DNA of 64,000 nt. It comes from Succinimonas sp045124755. Lineage in GTDB: Bacteria; Pseudomonadota; Gammaproteobacteria; Enterobacterales; Succinivibrionaceae. Below are positions 42,239-51,562 of this stretch, piece by piece. The position numbers and the translations under genes were made by a program. The stretch is taken from the NCBI RefSeq assembly GCF_045124755.1, contig NZ_JBGVMK010000118.1. One strand, 5' to 3'. Each line of letters begins with the position of its first letter. Positions within the stretch are counted from its first letter, which is position 1. The notes under the pieces were generated by a model. The model had not been told where the DNA came from, ran no database searches, and saw nothing but the letters and a program-made list of their open reading frames with translations.

Positions 42239-42474
42239 TTATCAATTTCCCAGCTAAACATGTACCTGTATGATACCATGAAACCACTTTTGGCATGAGG
42301 TTTTGATGAGTTTTACAGGCCTTTTTTTATGGTGAATTTTGACACTTTAGGCTATAATACACAGGTTGTTTTTGAGTAAAAGATTGTTAACCATGGGTTT
42401 ACCAGAAAACAAAATATTCTAATGTACAAAATACAGATCATTACGGATTTAGATCTGTCTTTAGGGAAAGGTTT

Positions 42475-44928
42475 ATGTGCGCTGAAGTTAACAACGATTA
42501 TAACGGAAATTCGATAAAGGTTCTTAAGGGGCTTGATGCAGTTCGCAAGCGTCCTGGCATGTATATCGGTGATACCGATGATGGCTCAGGTCTGCATCAT
42601 ATGGTTTTTGAGGTAGTTGATAATTCCATCGATGAAGCTTTGGCTGGTTACTGCGACAGAGTTTTGGTAACAATTCATGCAGATGGTTCTGTATCAGTTA
42701 ATGATGATGGTCGAGGAATTCCCGTTGATATCAATGAGGATGAGGGGGTTTCAGCTGCTGAACTTGTTATGACGGTTCTTCATGCTGGCGGCAAGTTTGA
42801 TCAGAATAACTATAAGGTTTCCGGAGGGCTTCATGGTGTTGGCGTCTCCGTTGTAAATGCTCTTTCTGATAAGCTTGTTCTGACCATTAAGCGAAACGGC
42901 AAGATATGGCAGCAAACTTATGAGGATGGAGGGAAGCCTGTAGCTCCTATTGCTCCCATAGCCGAATGTCCGCTGGAGGAAACTGGTACGGATGTTCGTT
43001 TCTGGCCAAGTGATACCGTTTTTTCAAATATCGTTTTTGATTACAAAATTTTGGAAAAGAGACTCAGAGAGCTATCTTTTTTAAATTCAGGAGTAAAGAT
43101 CGTTCTTGTTGATGAAAGATGTTCTCCAAAGAAAGAGGATGTTTTTCATTATCAGGGCGGTATTGAAGCCTTCATTAATTTTTTAAACGAAGACAAGGAA
43201 AAGCTTACAAATAAGATTTTTTATTGTCATCAGACCCGTGGTGATGATGGTATTGAAGTTGAGGTTGCGATTCAATGGGTTGATACCTACACCGAGAATG
43301 TTTTTTGCTTCACTAACAATATTCCGCAGAAGGATGGCGGTACTCATTTGGAAGGGTTTAGAAGAGGTTTGTCTAATTCCTTAAAGAAGTACTCAGAGTC
43401 TGTTTCTGTTGGTAAAAAGGAAAAAATTGATATTCAGACTGAAGATTTTCGTGAAGGTATTTCGGCAATAGTTTCTGTAAAAGTACCGGATCCAAAGTTT
43501 TCTTCACAGACCAAGGATAAATTGGTATCGTCTGAGGTTTCATCCGCAGTTAGTTCAGTTGTTAACGAAAAGCTTTTTGAATATTTAAATGAGAACCCTA
43601 ATGAATCGAAGGTTATTTTTGAAAAAATATTAAATGCTGCTCGTTATAGAATAAAAGCTCGTCAAATCAGAGACAGCAACAAAAAGAATTTTAGCGGCAG
43701 CATGCCGGATAAACTTACTGACTGCGTTTCAAAAGATCCTGCTGTCAGAGAACTTTATATTGTGGAAGGTGATTCAGCAGGAGGTTCTGCAAAAACCGGC
43801 AGAGATCCGGAATTCCAAGCTATACTGCCTCTAAGAGGAAAGATTTTGAATGTGGAAAAGACATCCACTGACAAATTGAACCAAATCACTTTTGACATGG
43901 ATTCAACGATTGGTATCTTAACCAAAGTTCTGGGGTGCGGAAGCGTTGGAAATGATGACTACAATCCTGATAATATCCGTTATCATAATGTTGTAATCAT
44001 GACCGATGCCGATGTTGACGGTGCTCATATCAGAATTCTGCTTCTTACATTCTTCTACAGACGTATGCCTGAAATCATTGAAAGAGGGTACGTATATATA
44101 GCTCAGCCTCCGCTTTATAAGTTTTCCAAAGGAAATAAGGTTCGGTTTATTGTAGACGAGAAAGAGAAGAATCTATACGAAACCTCGCTTGCTCTTGACA
44201 AGGCCAAATTATTTGTTAACTCTGCCGCGGCTCCGATTTTTGGAGAACCTCTGGAAAAGATTTTTCTCAAGTACATGAACATTTTTTCGGTACTTGATCG
44301 CGTTGACAGGGAAATTCCGAAGTTTCTTACTGAGCAGCTTCTCTTCGTTCCTCGCATAAAGGAATCTGATCTTCATGATCAGGCTTTGGTTGGTGAATGG
44401 ACTTCAAAATATGAAAGTCGTCTGAAGGTTAAGGAACACTCTGGTTTAAGGTTCAGAACAGAACTGGAACATGATGCGGTAAATAATATTTGGCTGCCGA
44501 AGGTTTTTGTCAGACACAACGGTGTGGATCGCTCTTACTTACTTCCGTATCATTTCCTTGTTGGTTTGGACTACAAGGCTATTTCCGATGTCAGCAACCT
44601 GATAGTTGATCTCCTTGAACCTGATGCATACCTGCTGATCGGCGAGAACCGCTATGACAATCTGAGGGATTTTGGTCAGGTTTATGATATTCTGATTAAG
44701 ATAGCATTAAAGGGGATTAGCATTACCAGATTTAAAGGTCTGGGTGAAATGAATCCTGAAGAGTTGTTTGACACCACAATGAATCCGGAAAACAGGGTAT
44801 TTCTCAAGGTAACCATCGATGATGCCATTGAGGCAGACAAGGAATTCTCAAAGCTTATGGGTGATGTTGTGGAACCCAGAAGAGATTTTATTGTTGCTAA
44901 CTCTCATTTGGCAGAACTTGATGTGTAA
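42475..44928 (+). CDS. gyrB: DNA gyrase subunit B
   Basis: ATPase subunit of gyrase, 817 residues (E. coli 804). The GHKL ATPase domain is shown by VLKGLDAVRKRPGMYIGDT, VVDNSIDEALAGYCD and GLHGVGVSVVNALS; the TOPRIM domain by VEGDSAGGSAKTGRDPEFQA, LPLRGKILNVEK and DADVDGAHIRILLLTFF. The C-terminal GyrA-contact region ends with MNPEELFDTTMNPENR and RRDFI. The long form with an extra domain before the tail is the gammaproteobacterial type. GGGAAAGG lies 3-4 bases before the ATG. It follows recF only after the IS and the parS array; in most relatives recF and gyrB are adjacent. Confidence 0.99.
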   Translation: MCAEVNNDYNGNSIKVLKGLDAVRKRPGMYIGDTDDGSGLHHMVFEVVDNSIDEALAGYCDRVLVTIHADGSVSVNDDGRGIPVDINEDEGVSAAELVMTVLHAGGKFDQNNYKVSGGLHGVGVSVVNALSDKLVLTIKRNGKIWQQTYEDGGKPVAPIAPIAECPLEETGTDVRFWPSDTVFSNIVFDYKILEKRLRELSFLNSGVKIVLVDERCSPKKEDVFHYQGGIEAFINFLNEDKEKLTNKIFYCHQTRGDDGIEVEVAIQWVDTYTENVFCFTNNIPQKDGGTHLEGFRRGLSNSLKKYSESVSVGKKEKIDIQTEDFREGISAIVSVKVPDPKFSSQTKDKLVSSEVSSAVSSVVNEKLFEYLNENPNESKVIFEKILNAARYRIKARQIRDSNKKNFSGSMPDKLTDCVSKDPAVRELYIVEGDSAGGSAKTGRDPEFQAILPLRGKILNVEKTSTDKLNQITFDMDSTIGILTKVLGCGSVGNDDYNPDNIRYHNVVIMTDADVDGAHIRILLLTFFYRRMPEIIERGYVYIAQPPLYKFSKGNKVRFIVDEKEKNLYETSLALDKAKLFVNSAAAPIFGEPLEKIFLKYMNIFSVLDRVDREIPKFLTEQLLFVPRIKESDLHDQALVGEWTSKYESRLKVKEHSGLRFRTELEHDAVNNIWLPKVFVRHNGVDRSYLLPYHFLVGLDYKAISDVSNLIVDLLEPDAYLLIGENRYDNLRDFGQVYDILIKIALKGISITRFKGLGEMNPEELFDTTMNPENRVFLKVTIDDAIEADKEFSKLMGDVVEPRRDFIVANSHLAELDV

Positions 44929-44987
44929 TTACAGGTACTGAGAGCGTAAAATATCATCCGTTTGTACTTTCTTTGTTGGAGTTTGGT

Positions 44988-46340
44988 ATGAAGATTACAA
45001 AGATTGCAGCTGCTTTGATGTTAAGCGGCGCCATTTCCCTGTTGAGTGTTGCTAATGCTACCGGGGATTACGTTTTTCGGACTGAAAATTCTTACAATAC
45101 TGATAGTATAAACGTTCAGCAGTATGACGGTTACACTCATGTTTTCAGCTTTGTGGTACTGTCAAAAGGAGCCATGGGATATCAGAATATTAATAATTTT
45201 GATGATTTGTATCATTCCCTGGCTCGTTGCGATAAGGAGAAAATGCTTACTGATGAAGGAACTGAACTCTTTAATCTAATAAAAGCGCTTCGTCCGACAA
45301 TTACAAAACTGTCTAAAACCGCTCTTACTCCGGTGGGGGTTGGTGATGTCAGCAAAATTGGCACCGATTTTGGAAAACCCCGTGCCGGGCTTATAAAGTC
45401 CAAGGCCACCTATGATAAGGAAATCAATATTCAGTTTGTGTATGACGGGGATCCTCTTGCATTGGAAACTGGTGAAAAGTTTGTTTTGGGAATTACCAAC
45501 AATTTACCGGAAGATAATGTGATTGTTTATGATGAAATCAAAGATGAGAGTAAGTTGGCATTCTTTTACAGCACTGAATATAAGAATTACCTGAATAATT
45601 ATCCGGAGCTGGAGAAGGCTTTGGGAAAGATGCGAGTTGAGAAGCAGTACAAGTCGTATGTAGAAAGCGTGCTTCCGAGAATTCTCAAGAAGGCAAAGGT
45701 CGATGAGCTGGTGCATCTGGGTTTTTCTACGGGAACCTCCAGAATCGATGACAAGGATTTTGTTAATGATCTTTATCTCTTTTATCAGATTCTTCCCAAT
45801 ATTGATAAGATTCTAGCCCAGAAGTACTCAACATTGATGGATACCGTCCTCAGACCCAATGAGAGAGAATTCTTTGCTAAGATGGAGGATCGGGCCGCTT
45901 ATTATAAATTTGGTCCGGGCTTTAAGAATAATCGCATTGGTGTTTACTCCGGAAAGAAGATTGTTAAGGAAATTGTTGAGGATCTGATTGCGATCAACAG
46001 TGAAGAGCCGCTGAAAGTTATGGTTCTTGATGCCAGAGCGTTGATTTCTCTTGAAAGTTATCTGTTCAGGGATGAATTTGACGAAATTGATTCCAACGAA
46101 AAAATCAGTGAATCACAAAGCAGTTTTTCTGTGTCTGAGTATGCGCCGCTGAGTTCGCTGCTGATATTTGATCTTTATAAAAATGCTGATGCTAAGTATT
46201 TTGCAAGAATCACCCTCAATGGCAAAACAAAGAAGGTTAACAAAGATTGGGATTCGGCTAAGAAAACGGATCTCTATGATCTGTCCCTGGTGTTAGGAAC
46301 TCTTGATAATAAAGATATTTCTGAAAGAGAGCCGGAATAG
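44988..46340 (+). CDS. secreted protein resembling a catalytically degenerate histidine acid phosphatase
   Basis: Exported protein of 450 residues, start at the ATG at 44988 after GGAG. The signal peptide (KIAAALMLSGAISLLSVANA) is clear. I see no named family with certainty, but the layout resembles histidine acid phosphatases: an early strand SFVVLSKGAMGY where the catalytic RHGxRxP would be, a late helix FFAKMEDRAAYYKFGPGF, a strand KVMVLDARALISLESYL where the HD pair would be, and a final SSLLIFDLYK...KYFARITLNGK like the usual F-E-L...YY-R...NG ending. The Arg-His-Gly and His-Asp catalytic residues are absent, so if related it is not an active phosphatase. Lies 59 bp after gyrB; ends 66 bp before the tRNA promoter. 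Confidence 0.6.
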   Translation: MKITKIAAALMLSGAISLLSVANATGDYVFRTENSYNTDSINVQQYDGYTHVFSFVVLSKGAMGYQNINNFDDLYHSLARCDKEKMLTDEGTELFNLIKALRPTITKLSKTALTPVGVGDVSKIGTDFGKPRAGLIKSKATYDKEINIQFVYDGDPLALETGEKFVLGITNNLPEDNVIVYDEIKDESKLAFFYSTEYKNYLNNYPELEKALGKMRVEKQYKSYVESVLPRILKKAKVDELVHLGFSTGTSRIDDKDFVNDLYLFYQILPNIDKILAQKYSTLMDTVLRPNEREFFAKMEDRAAYYKFGPGFKNNRIGVYSGKKIVKEIVEDLIAINSEEPLKVMVLDARALISLESYLFRDEFDEIDSNEKISESQSSFSVSEYAPLSSLLIFDLYKNADAKYFARITLNGKTKKVNKDWDSAKKTDLYDLSLVLGTLDNKDISEREPE

Positions 46341-46405
46341 TAAATTTAGTGTTTTTTAGCGGAACAGTGTCAAATCAGTCATTGTTAAAAAATTTGTAAA
46401 ATTTA

Positions 46406-46433
46406 TTGACGAATTGGCACGGTTCTATATAAT
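46406..46433 (+). promoter_or_regulatory. promoter of the tRNA-Arg / tRNA-Leu unit
   Basis: TTGACG (46406-46411) and TATAAT (46428-46433) are 16 bp apart and end 19 bp before the first tRNA. A GC-containing stretch follows the -10, typical of stable-RNA promoters. Confidence 0.85.
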
Positions 46434-46452
46434 ACGCTTGTTTCTTATGAAT

Positions 46453-46529
46453 GCTTCCGTAGCTCAGTTGGATAGAGTAGTGCCCTCCGAAGGCAAAGGT
46501 CATGGGTTCGATTCCCGTCGGGAGCGCCA
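46453..46529 (+). tRNA. tRNA-Arg (anticodon CCG)
   Basis: A 77-nt tRNA with encoded CCA. Acceptor GCTTCCG pairs with CGGGAGC; the T-arm TTCGATT is standard; anticodon loop CTCCGAA gives CCG, reading CGG. The anticodon stem has a G-A mismatch at its outer pair (27-43). Confidence 0.95.
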
Positions 46530-46534
46530 TTATT

Positions 46535-46619
46535 GCGAATGTGGCGGAATTGGTAGACGCGCAAGCTTCAGGTGTTTGTACCGCAAGGCGTGAGGGTTCG
46601 AGTCCCTCCATTCGCACCA
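46535..46619 (+). tRNA. tRNA-Leu (anticodon CAG)
   Basis: An 85-nt class II tRNA with encoded CCA and a long variable arm. Acceptor GCGAATG pairs with CATTCGC; anticodon loop TTCAGGT gives CAG, reading CUG. It follows the tRNA-Arg by 5 bp, and a T-run (CTTTTTTTC) lies immediately after. Confidence 0.96.
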
Positions 46620-46806
46620 TCTTTTTTTCTCACCTTCTTCGTATCCCTAGTTTTTTCTTGTATTTGACCGCAGGATCTTCTTGTTTTTTCGACGGAGTGA
46701 AGAACCGCTTTGCTCACTCAATTTCCGGCTCGGCTCGTTACCTCTATGCGCTTAACTCCATTGGACAGCACTGGACAGTATCTGACAGGATTTCCTATGC
46801 TTACGC

Positions 46807-46832
46807 AAAAAAAATCCCCTTCTTGGAAGGGG
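46807..46832 (-). terminator. terminator of acrAB
   Basis: CCCCTTC (46816-46822) and GAAGGGG (46826-46832) with a 3-base loop; on the - strand followed by ATTTTTTTT. It lies about 30 bp after the acrB stop. Confidence 0.9.
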
Positions 46833-46862
46833 ACTTTGTTTTAGCAGAAAGACTCTGCAATC

Positions 46863-49800
46863 TTATGCAGTGATTTGCTGCTGCTCTGATATCTTCTCCG
46901 AACGCGGTTTGTATTTAGTAAAGTAACGCATTACCAATACAAAGAACACCGGAACAAAGAAAATTGCCAGAACTGTGGCAGATAACATACCGCCGATAAC
47001 GCAGATGCCGATTTCATTTCGTCCGGCGGCGCCGGCGCCGGTGCTGAGAGCCAAAGGAAGCACACCGAGTATGAAAGCCATGGATGTCATAAGAATCGGT
47101 CTGAGACGGATCTTAGCAGCTTCCACTACAGCATCGGTAAGCTTATGACCTTTGTCATAAAGTTCCTTGGCAAATTCAACAATAAGTATGGCATTTTTGG
47201 CTGACAGACCTACGGTGGTAAGAAGGCCTACCTGGAAATAGACGTCATTTTCCAGCGGTCTCGCCCAAGGGAATACATGCGGGAAAATCTGAGTCAGATA
47301 GGCTGCTCCTACGGCACCGAAGATACCCAGAGGTACCACCAGCATTACAGAGAACGGAATACTCCAGCTCTCATATAATGCAGCAAGACACAGGAACACG
47401 AAAAGCAAGGATATGGCATAAAGAGGCCCGGCCTGAGCTCCTGACTGCTTTTCCTGGAATGATACGCCGTGCCAGGCGATGCTGTAGTTGCCATTTTCCA
47501 GTGAATTTACAATTTCCTCCATTTTGTCCATAGCCTGACCGGTGGAAATACCAGGCTGTGCTTCACCGTTGATCTGCACTGCCGGCAAGCCGTTAAACCG
47601 TTCCAGACGCGGCGAACCGAAAGACCATTCTGTATGGGCGAATGAAGAGAAAGGCACAAGCTTGCCAGCATTGTTTCGTATGTACCACTTGTTAAAATCC
47701 TTTTCATTCATCCGCGCTTCAGGTTCTGCCTGAAGGAAGATTTTCTTAACGCGGTTTCTGTCCATGAAATCGTCTATATAGGCAGAACCCCATGCCGCAG
47801 AGAGCGTGGAATTAATGCTGGGGATATCCAATCCCTGAGAAATAGCTTTGGGATAGTCAATCTTAACATTAAGCATGGGAGTGTCATCAAGGCCGTTTGC
47901 TCTTACTCTGGTAAGAAGGTTTCGGGCATCTCCTTCTCCGGTCATGGCGATAACCTTGTTTCTGGCGTTCAGAAGATTTTCATGAGACCCCTGATCCGGA
48001 TCGGTAAGGAACATATCAAATCCTGAAGCTGTGCCAAGTTCCGGAATGGCAGGAACATTAAACGCAAGAACCATGCCTTCTCTTATGCCAAGGAGTTTGG
48101 GGAATGCTCTTTGCACAATAGCCCGTACATGTCTGTTTGGATCTGTGCGCAGAGACCAGTCCTTCAGCTTGACAAAGGCCATTCCGGCATTTTGTCCTGA
48201 GCCGGCAAACGAGAATCCGACAACGCCCATGATAGACGCAACGTTGTCCTTTTCTTCGGTAAGGAAATAATCGCTAAGCTTTCCAAGAACCTCTCGGGTT
48301 CTCTCCATGGTGGCTCCGGCAGGCAGCTGGATCATGGCCATGAGCACACCCTGATCTTCTTCCGGCAGGAATGAGGATGGGATTTTCACAAACATAAACC
48401 CCAAAGCGCCGCAGATAACCATGTACAGGAAAACATACAAAACCAGCGACTTTACAACATAGCGCACGAAGGTCATGTAAATGCGAGAACAGAAATTAAA
48501 TGAGGCATTGAAAAGCTTGAAGAAATGAGACAGGAATATGGCATCCAGCAGCTTTACAAACTTGTCTCTGATGAGCAGGAATATTCCGATAAGTCCCTTA
48601 TATTCAGGATGCGGCAGATTAACAGGCTTAAGAATGGTAGCGCAAAGGGCCGGAGTGAGTGACAGAGCTGTAACAACCGACAGAATCATGGCAGATACTA
48701 TGGTTATGGAGAACTGTCTATATATAACGCCTGTGGAGCCGCCGAAGAAGGCCATCGGGATAAACACTGCGGATAGAACGAGCGCAATGCCAATCAAAGC
48801 TCCGGTTATCTGTGTCATTGATTTTTTTGTTGCTTCGTAGGGAGACAGCTTCTCCTCTGTCATGATACGTTCAACATTTTCAACAACAACGATAGCGTCA
48901 TCAACCAAAAGGCCGATGGCCAGCACCAATCCGAACATGGTCAGGGTGTTTATCGAATATCCGAGGATCGACATAATGCCAAAGGTTCCGAGGAGCACCA
49001 CCGGAACGGCAATGGTCGGAATTATGGTTGCTCTGATGTTCTGCAGGAACAGATACATAACAAAGAATACCAGGATAATGGCTTCTATAAGGGTGTCTAC
49101 CACTTCGCCAATGGATATTTTGATAAAGTCTGTGGTGTCATAAGGATAAATGTAGGAAACGCCTTTGGGGAAATATTGCGAAAGACGCTTTATTTCCTTC
49201 TTGACTTCGGCAGCGGTTCCCAGAGCATTAGCTCCTGTTGCCAGACGAATACCAATACCAGTAGTAGGCTGTCCGTTGTATGTTGCTCCGAACTGATACA
49301 TTTCGTTGCCAAGTTCGAGTCTTGCCACATCCTTCAGCAGCACTTTAGAACCATCTTCATTCATGCGAATGACAATGTTTGAAAATTCGTCAATGGATGT
49401 AAGTCTTGACTGACCTCTGATGGTATAGCTGTAAACCTGTCCTTTTACGGCAGGAGCTCCACCGAGGGAGCCGAAGGTAATCTGGGCATTTTGAGCCTTG
49501 ACGGAAGCAATTATTTCCGGAATGGTGACATTTACTCTGTTTATACGATCAGGATCAATCCATATTCTCATGGAGTATTCTGAACCGAAAACAAAGATTT
49601 CGCCTACCCCCGCAATTCTGCTCAGCGGCTCTTTGAGGTAGCTTTCGGCATAATCGGACAGGTCTATTTCCTTCACTTCCGGATTGTTTGAAACCAGACC
49701 GACAACCATCAGGAAGCTGTTGGTGCTTTTTCTGGTATCAATGCCGTTTTGCTGTACGGTCGCGGGAAGCTGAGACTGACATTGCTGGAGCTTATTCTGT

Positions 49801-50120
49801 ACCTGCATCTGAGCAACGTCAGGATTGGTTCCCGGTTCAAAGGTAATCTGAGTTCTGGCCATGCCGTATGAATCAGAGGTAGAACTCATATACATATAGC
49901 CGTCGAGTCCCACCATGTTCTGTTCTATTATCTTGGTGATGGTGTTTTCGACAGTTTCCGCGCTTGCTCCGGGATAGCTTGCCGATATGGAAATAGTAGG
50001 AGGAGCAATGGTCGGATATTGCGATACAGGCAATGTATGAATTGCCATAAGACCGCCCAGCATAATCACAATGGCTATTACCCATGCGAATATCGGACGA
50101 TCTATGAAGAAGTGAGCCAT
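46863..50120 (-). CDS. acrB: RND multidrug efflux pump, inner-membrane transporter (AcrB/MexB type)
   Basis: Proton-driven RND transporter of 1085 residues (AcrB 1049). It begins MAHFFIDRPIFAWVIAIVIM as in the HAE1 family. The proton-relay Asp pair is in LLVDDAIVVVENVERIM (about 405-421). Porter-domain blocks such as VGLDGYMYMSS and the C-terminal TTVGLSAKNAILIVEFAK and PLALSTGAGAAGRNEIG are intact. With AcrA and an outer-membrane TolC-like channel (not in this window) it would expel drugs and bile-like detergents. It starts 24 bp after acrA. Confidence 0.97.
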   Translation of the reverse strand: MAHFFIDRPIFAWVIAIVIMLGGLMAIHTLPVSQYPTIAPPTISISASYPGASAETVENTITKIIEQNMVGLDGYMYMSSTSDSYGMARTQITFEPGTNPDVAQMQVQNKLQQCQSQLPATVQQNGIDTRKSTNSFLMVVGLVSNNPEVKEIDLSDYAESYLKEPLSRIAGVGEIFVFGSEYSMRIWIDPDRINRVNVTIPEIIASVKAQNAQITFGSLGGAPAVKGQVYSYTIRGQSRLTSIDEFSNIVIRMNEDGSKVLLKDVARLELGNEMYQFGATYNGQPTTGIGIRLATGANALGTAAEVKKEIKRLSQYFPKGVSYIYPYDTTDFIKISIGEVVDTLIEAIILVFFVMYLFLQNIRATIIPTIAVPVVLLGTFGIMSILGYSINTLTMFGLVLAIGLLVDDAIVVVENVERIMTEEKLSPYEATKKSMTQITGALIGIALVLSAVFIPMAFFGGSTGVIYRQFSITIVSAMILSVVTALSLTPALCATILKPVNLPHPEYKGLIGIFLLIRDKFVKLLDAIFLSHFFKLFNASFNFCSRIYMTFVRYVVKSLVLYVFLYMVICGALGFMFVKIPSSFLPEEDQGVLMAMIQLPAGATMERTREVLGKLSDYFLTEEKDNVASIMGVVGFSFAGSGQNAGMAFVKLKDWSLRTDPNRHVRAIVQRAFPKLLGIREGMVLAFNVPAIPELGTASGFDMFLTDPDQGSHENLLNARNKVIAMTGEGDARNLLTRVRANGLDDTPMLNVKIDYPKAISQGLDIPSINSTLSAAWGSAYIDDFMDRNRVKKIFLQAEPEARMNEKDFNKWYIRNNAGKLVPFSSFAHTEWSFGSPRLERFNGLPAVQINGEAQPGISTGQAMDKMEEIVNSLENGNYSIAWHGVSFQEKQSGAQAGPLYAISLLFVFLCLAALYESWSIPFSVMLVVPLGIFGAVGAAYLTQIFPHVFPWARPLENDVYFQVGLLTTVGLSAKNAILIVEFAKELYDKGHKLTDAVVEAAKIRLRPILMTSMAFILGVLPLALSTGAGAAGRNEIGICVIGGMLSATVLAIFFVPVFFVLVMRYFTKYKPRSEKISEQQQITA

Positions 50121-50144
50121 ACTAAATTTACTTCCTTCTGGTGT

Positions 50145-51335
50145 TTATTTGCTGTTTGAACCTGACTGAGCATCCTGAGGCTTGCTTTCCACAGGAATCA
50201 CAGGGCTTTTCGGACCGATTTTCTGCAGATTAGTGGTGATGATACGGTCACCTGCCTTTACGTCGGATTTGATAACATACTTGTTTTCAAATTCCGATAT
50301 TATGGTGATTACGTGCTGCTGTACGGTGTTTTCCGGAGAAATCGTATAGATGATTGAAGTGCCGTTTGTCTGACGCATCACTGCAATTTGCGGTATTACA
50401 ATGGCGTTATCCTGATTGCCTTCATTGATTTCCGCCCGAACATACATTCCAGGAAGGAGTATGTGATCAGGATTTGGCACCAGAGCACGAACGTTAACCA
50501 TGCCGGTGCTTTCATCAACAGTGACTTCCGAGAATTCAAGCTTGGCCTTTTGTTCATATACGTCGCCGTTCTCAAGTATTACCTGCACCTGGTTGCCGTC
50601 AACATTGGGATTAAATGTTCCGTTTTTAATGTTCTTTTTCAGGAAAATATGATCATTAACAGATTGCCCAAGATCCAGATACATGGGATCCATCTGTTTT
50701 ATAGTGGCAAGAGCCTGCAGCTGACCTGTGGTAACTAATGCTCCCTCGGTTATATTTGACCGGCTGATAACTCCCGTTATGGGGGCATATACCTTAGTGT
50801 ATGCCAGATTGATTTCGGCAGTCTTTACAGCGGCTTCGGCTATAAGAATAGATGCTTTAGCGGAATTGTAACCGGCTTCTGCATCATCGTAATCCTGTTT
50901 TGATATGGAATTTGAGGCTATAAGCTTGCTGTAGCGATTGTATCTCAGCCGGGCAGAGTTCTCCTGAGCCTGCGCATGAGCCAAATTTGCCCTGGCGCTG
51001 GCGAGCTGAGCCTCGTACATGGAAGGATCGATCTGGTAAAGCTGCTGACCTTCCTGAACCACGGCTCCTTCCTTGAATAATCTTTTAAGAATTAATCCTG
51101 ACACCTGCGGTCTGACTTCCGCTGTTCTTACAGCTACGGCGCGACCGATCAGATTTGAGACCACCGGAACACTTGCCGTTGTTACTATTTCAAAATCCAC
51201 GGGCATTGGCGGCGGAGCTCCGTTGCCTCCCATCATGCCGTTGCCCTGTTTGTTTTCTCCGCAAGCGGTCAGCCCTGATATCGTTAAGAGCCCCATCAAA
51301 AAAGTTAATAACTTTTTGCTAGCTGATATGTGCAT
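50145..51335 (-). CDS. acrA: RND efflux periplasmic adaptor lipoprotein (AcrA type)
   Basis: Membrane-fusion protein of 396 residues. The lipobox LTAC makes Cys25 the lipid anchor. Gly/Met/Pro-rich sequence (residues about 29-43) precedes the beta-barrel, lipoyl (GAVVQEGQQLYQIDPSMYEAQ) and alpha-hairpin (ARANLAHAQAQENSARLRYNR) domains; VYAPITGVISRSNITEGALV is the second lipoyl half. Pairs with AcrB downstream and is divergent from the regulator gene. Confidence 0.95.
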   Translation of the reverse strand: MHISASKKLLTFLMGLLTISGLTACGENKQGNGMMGGNGAPPPMPVDFEIVTTASVPVVSNLIGRAVAVRTAEVRPQVSGLILKRLFKEGAVVQEGQQLYQIDPSMYEAQLASARANLAHAQAQENSARLRYNRYSKLIASNSISKQDYDDAEAGYNSAKASILIAEAAVKTAEINLAYTKVYAPITGVISRSNITEGALVTTGQLQALATIKQMDPMYLDLGQSVNDHIFLKKNIKNGTFNPNVDGNQVQVILENGDVYEQKAKLEFSEVTVDESTGMVNVRALVPNPDHILLPGMYVRAEINEGNQDNAIVIPQIAVMRQTNGTSIIYTISPENTVQQHVITIISEFENKYVIKSDVKAGDRIITTNLQKIGPKSPVIPVESKPQDAQSGSNSK

Positions 51336-51369
51336 TTATTTGCTCCGTTTTGGTGTGACAATGCCTCAT

Positions 51370-51375
51370 ATTATA
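51370..51375 (-). promoter_or_regulatory. candidate -10 element of acrAB
   Basis: TATAAT on the - strand, 35 bp upstream of the acrA start. A -35 at the right distance is poor, which fits a regulated promoter. Confidence 0.45.
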
Positions 51376-51381
51376 CAACAA

Positions 51382-51399
51382 AGAAAAGAATTCTTTTCT
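51382..51399. promoter_or_regulatory. 18-bp perfect palindrome in the acrA-acrR intergenic region
   Basis: AGAAAAGAATTCTTTTCT is self-complementary over 18 bp. It lies directly beside the AcrR-type operator, overlapping the spacer region of the acrAB promoter. It may be a second operator; the binding protein is unknown. Confidence 0.55.
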
Positions 51400-51422
51400 A
51401 TACATACAGTCATGAATGTATA
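51399..51422. promoter_or_regulatory. AcrR-type operator
   Basis: Inverted repeat with arms TATACAT (51399-51405) and ATGTATA (51416-51422). The middle matches the E. coli AcrR operator pattern TACATACA...TGAATGTAT closely. A TATAAT for the rightward acrR gene (51419-51424) overlaps the right arm, so repressor binding could control both directions. Confidence 0.8.
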
Positions 51423-51562
51423 ATAAAATGGATTCGAACCGGGCATTATTGAACAATACTTTGATAATGTTCGTAAATTGTGCCGGATTTCATGATTTAT
51501 CCGCTCATTTACTGCTGCGCGGAGCGGTAAAAGCAAGAAAAACCTAAGATGAGGAAATGACT

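Noticed and set aside
42338..42358. TTGACA and TATAAT as a gyrB promoter
   Set aside because: The two hexamers are only about 9 bp apart, far from the 16-18 bp needed; TATAAT alone could still be a -10 with a poor -35.
46502..46873. 123-residue open frame starting inside the tRNA genes
   Set aside because: Overlaps both tRNAs and the acrB terminator; no coding character.
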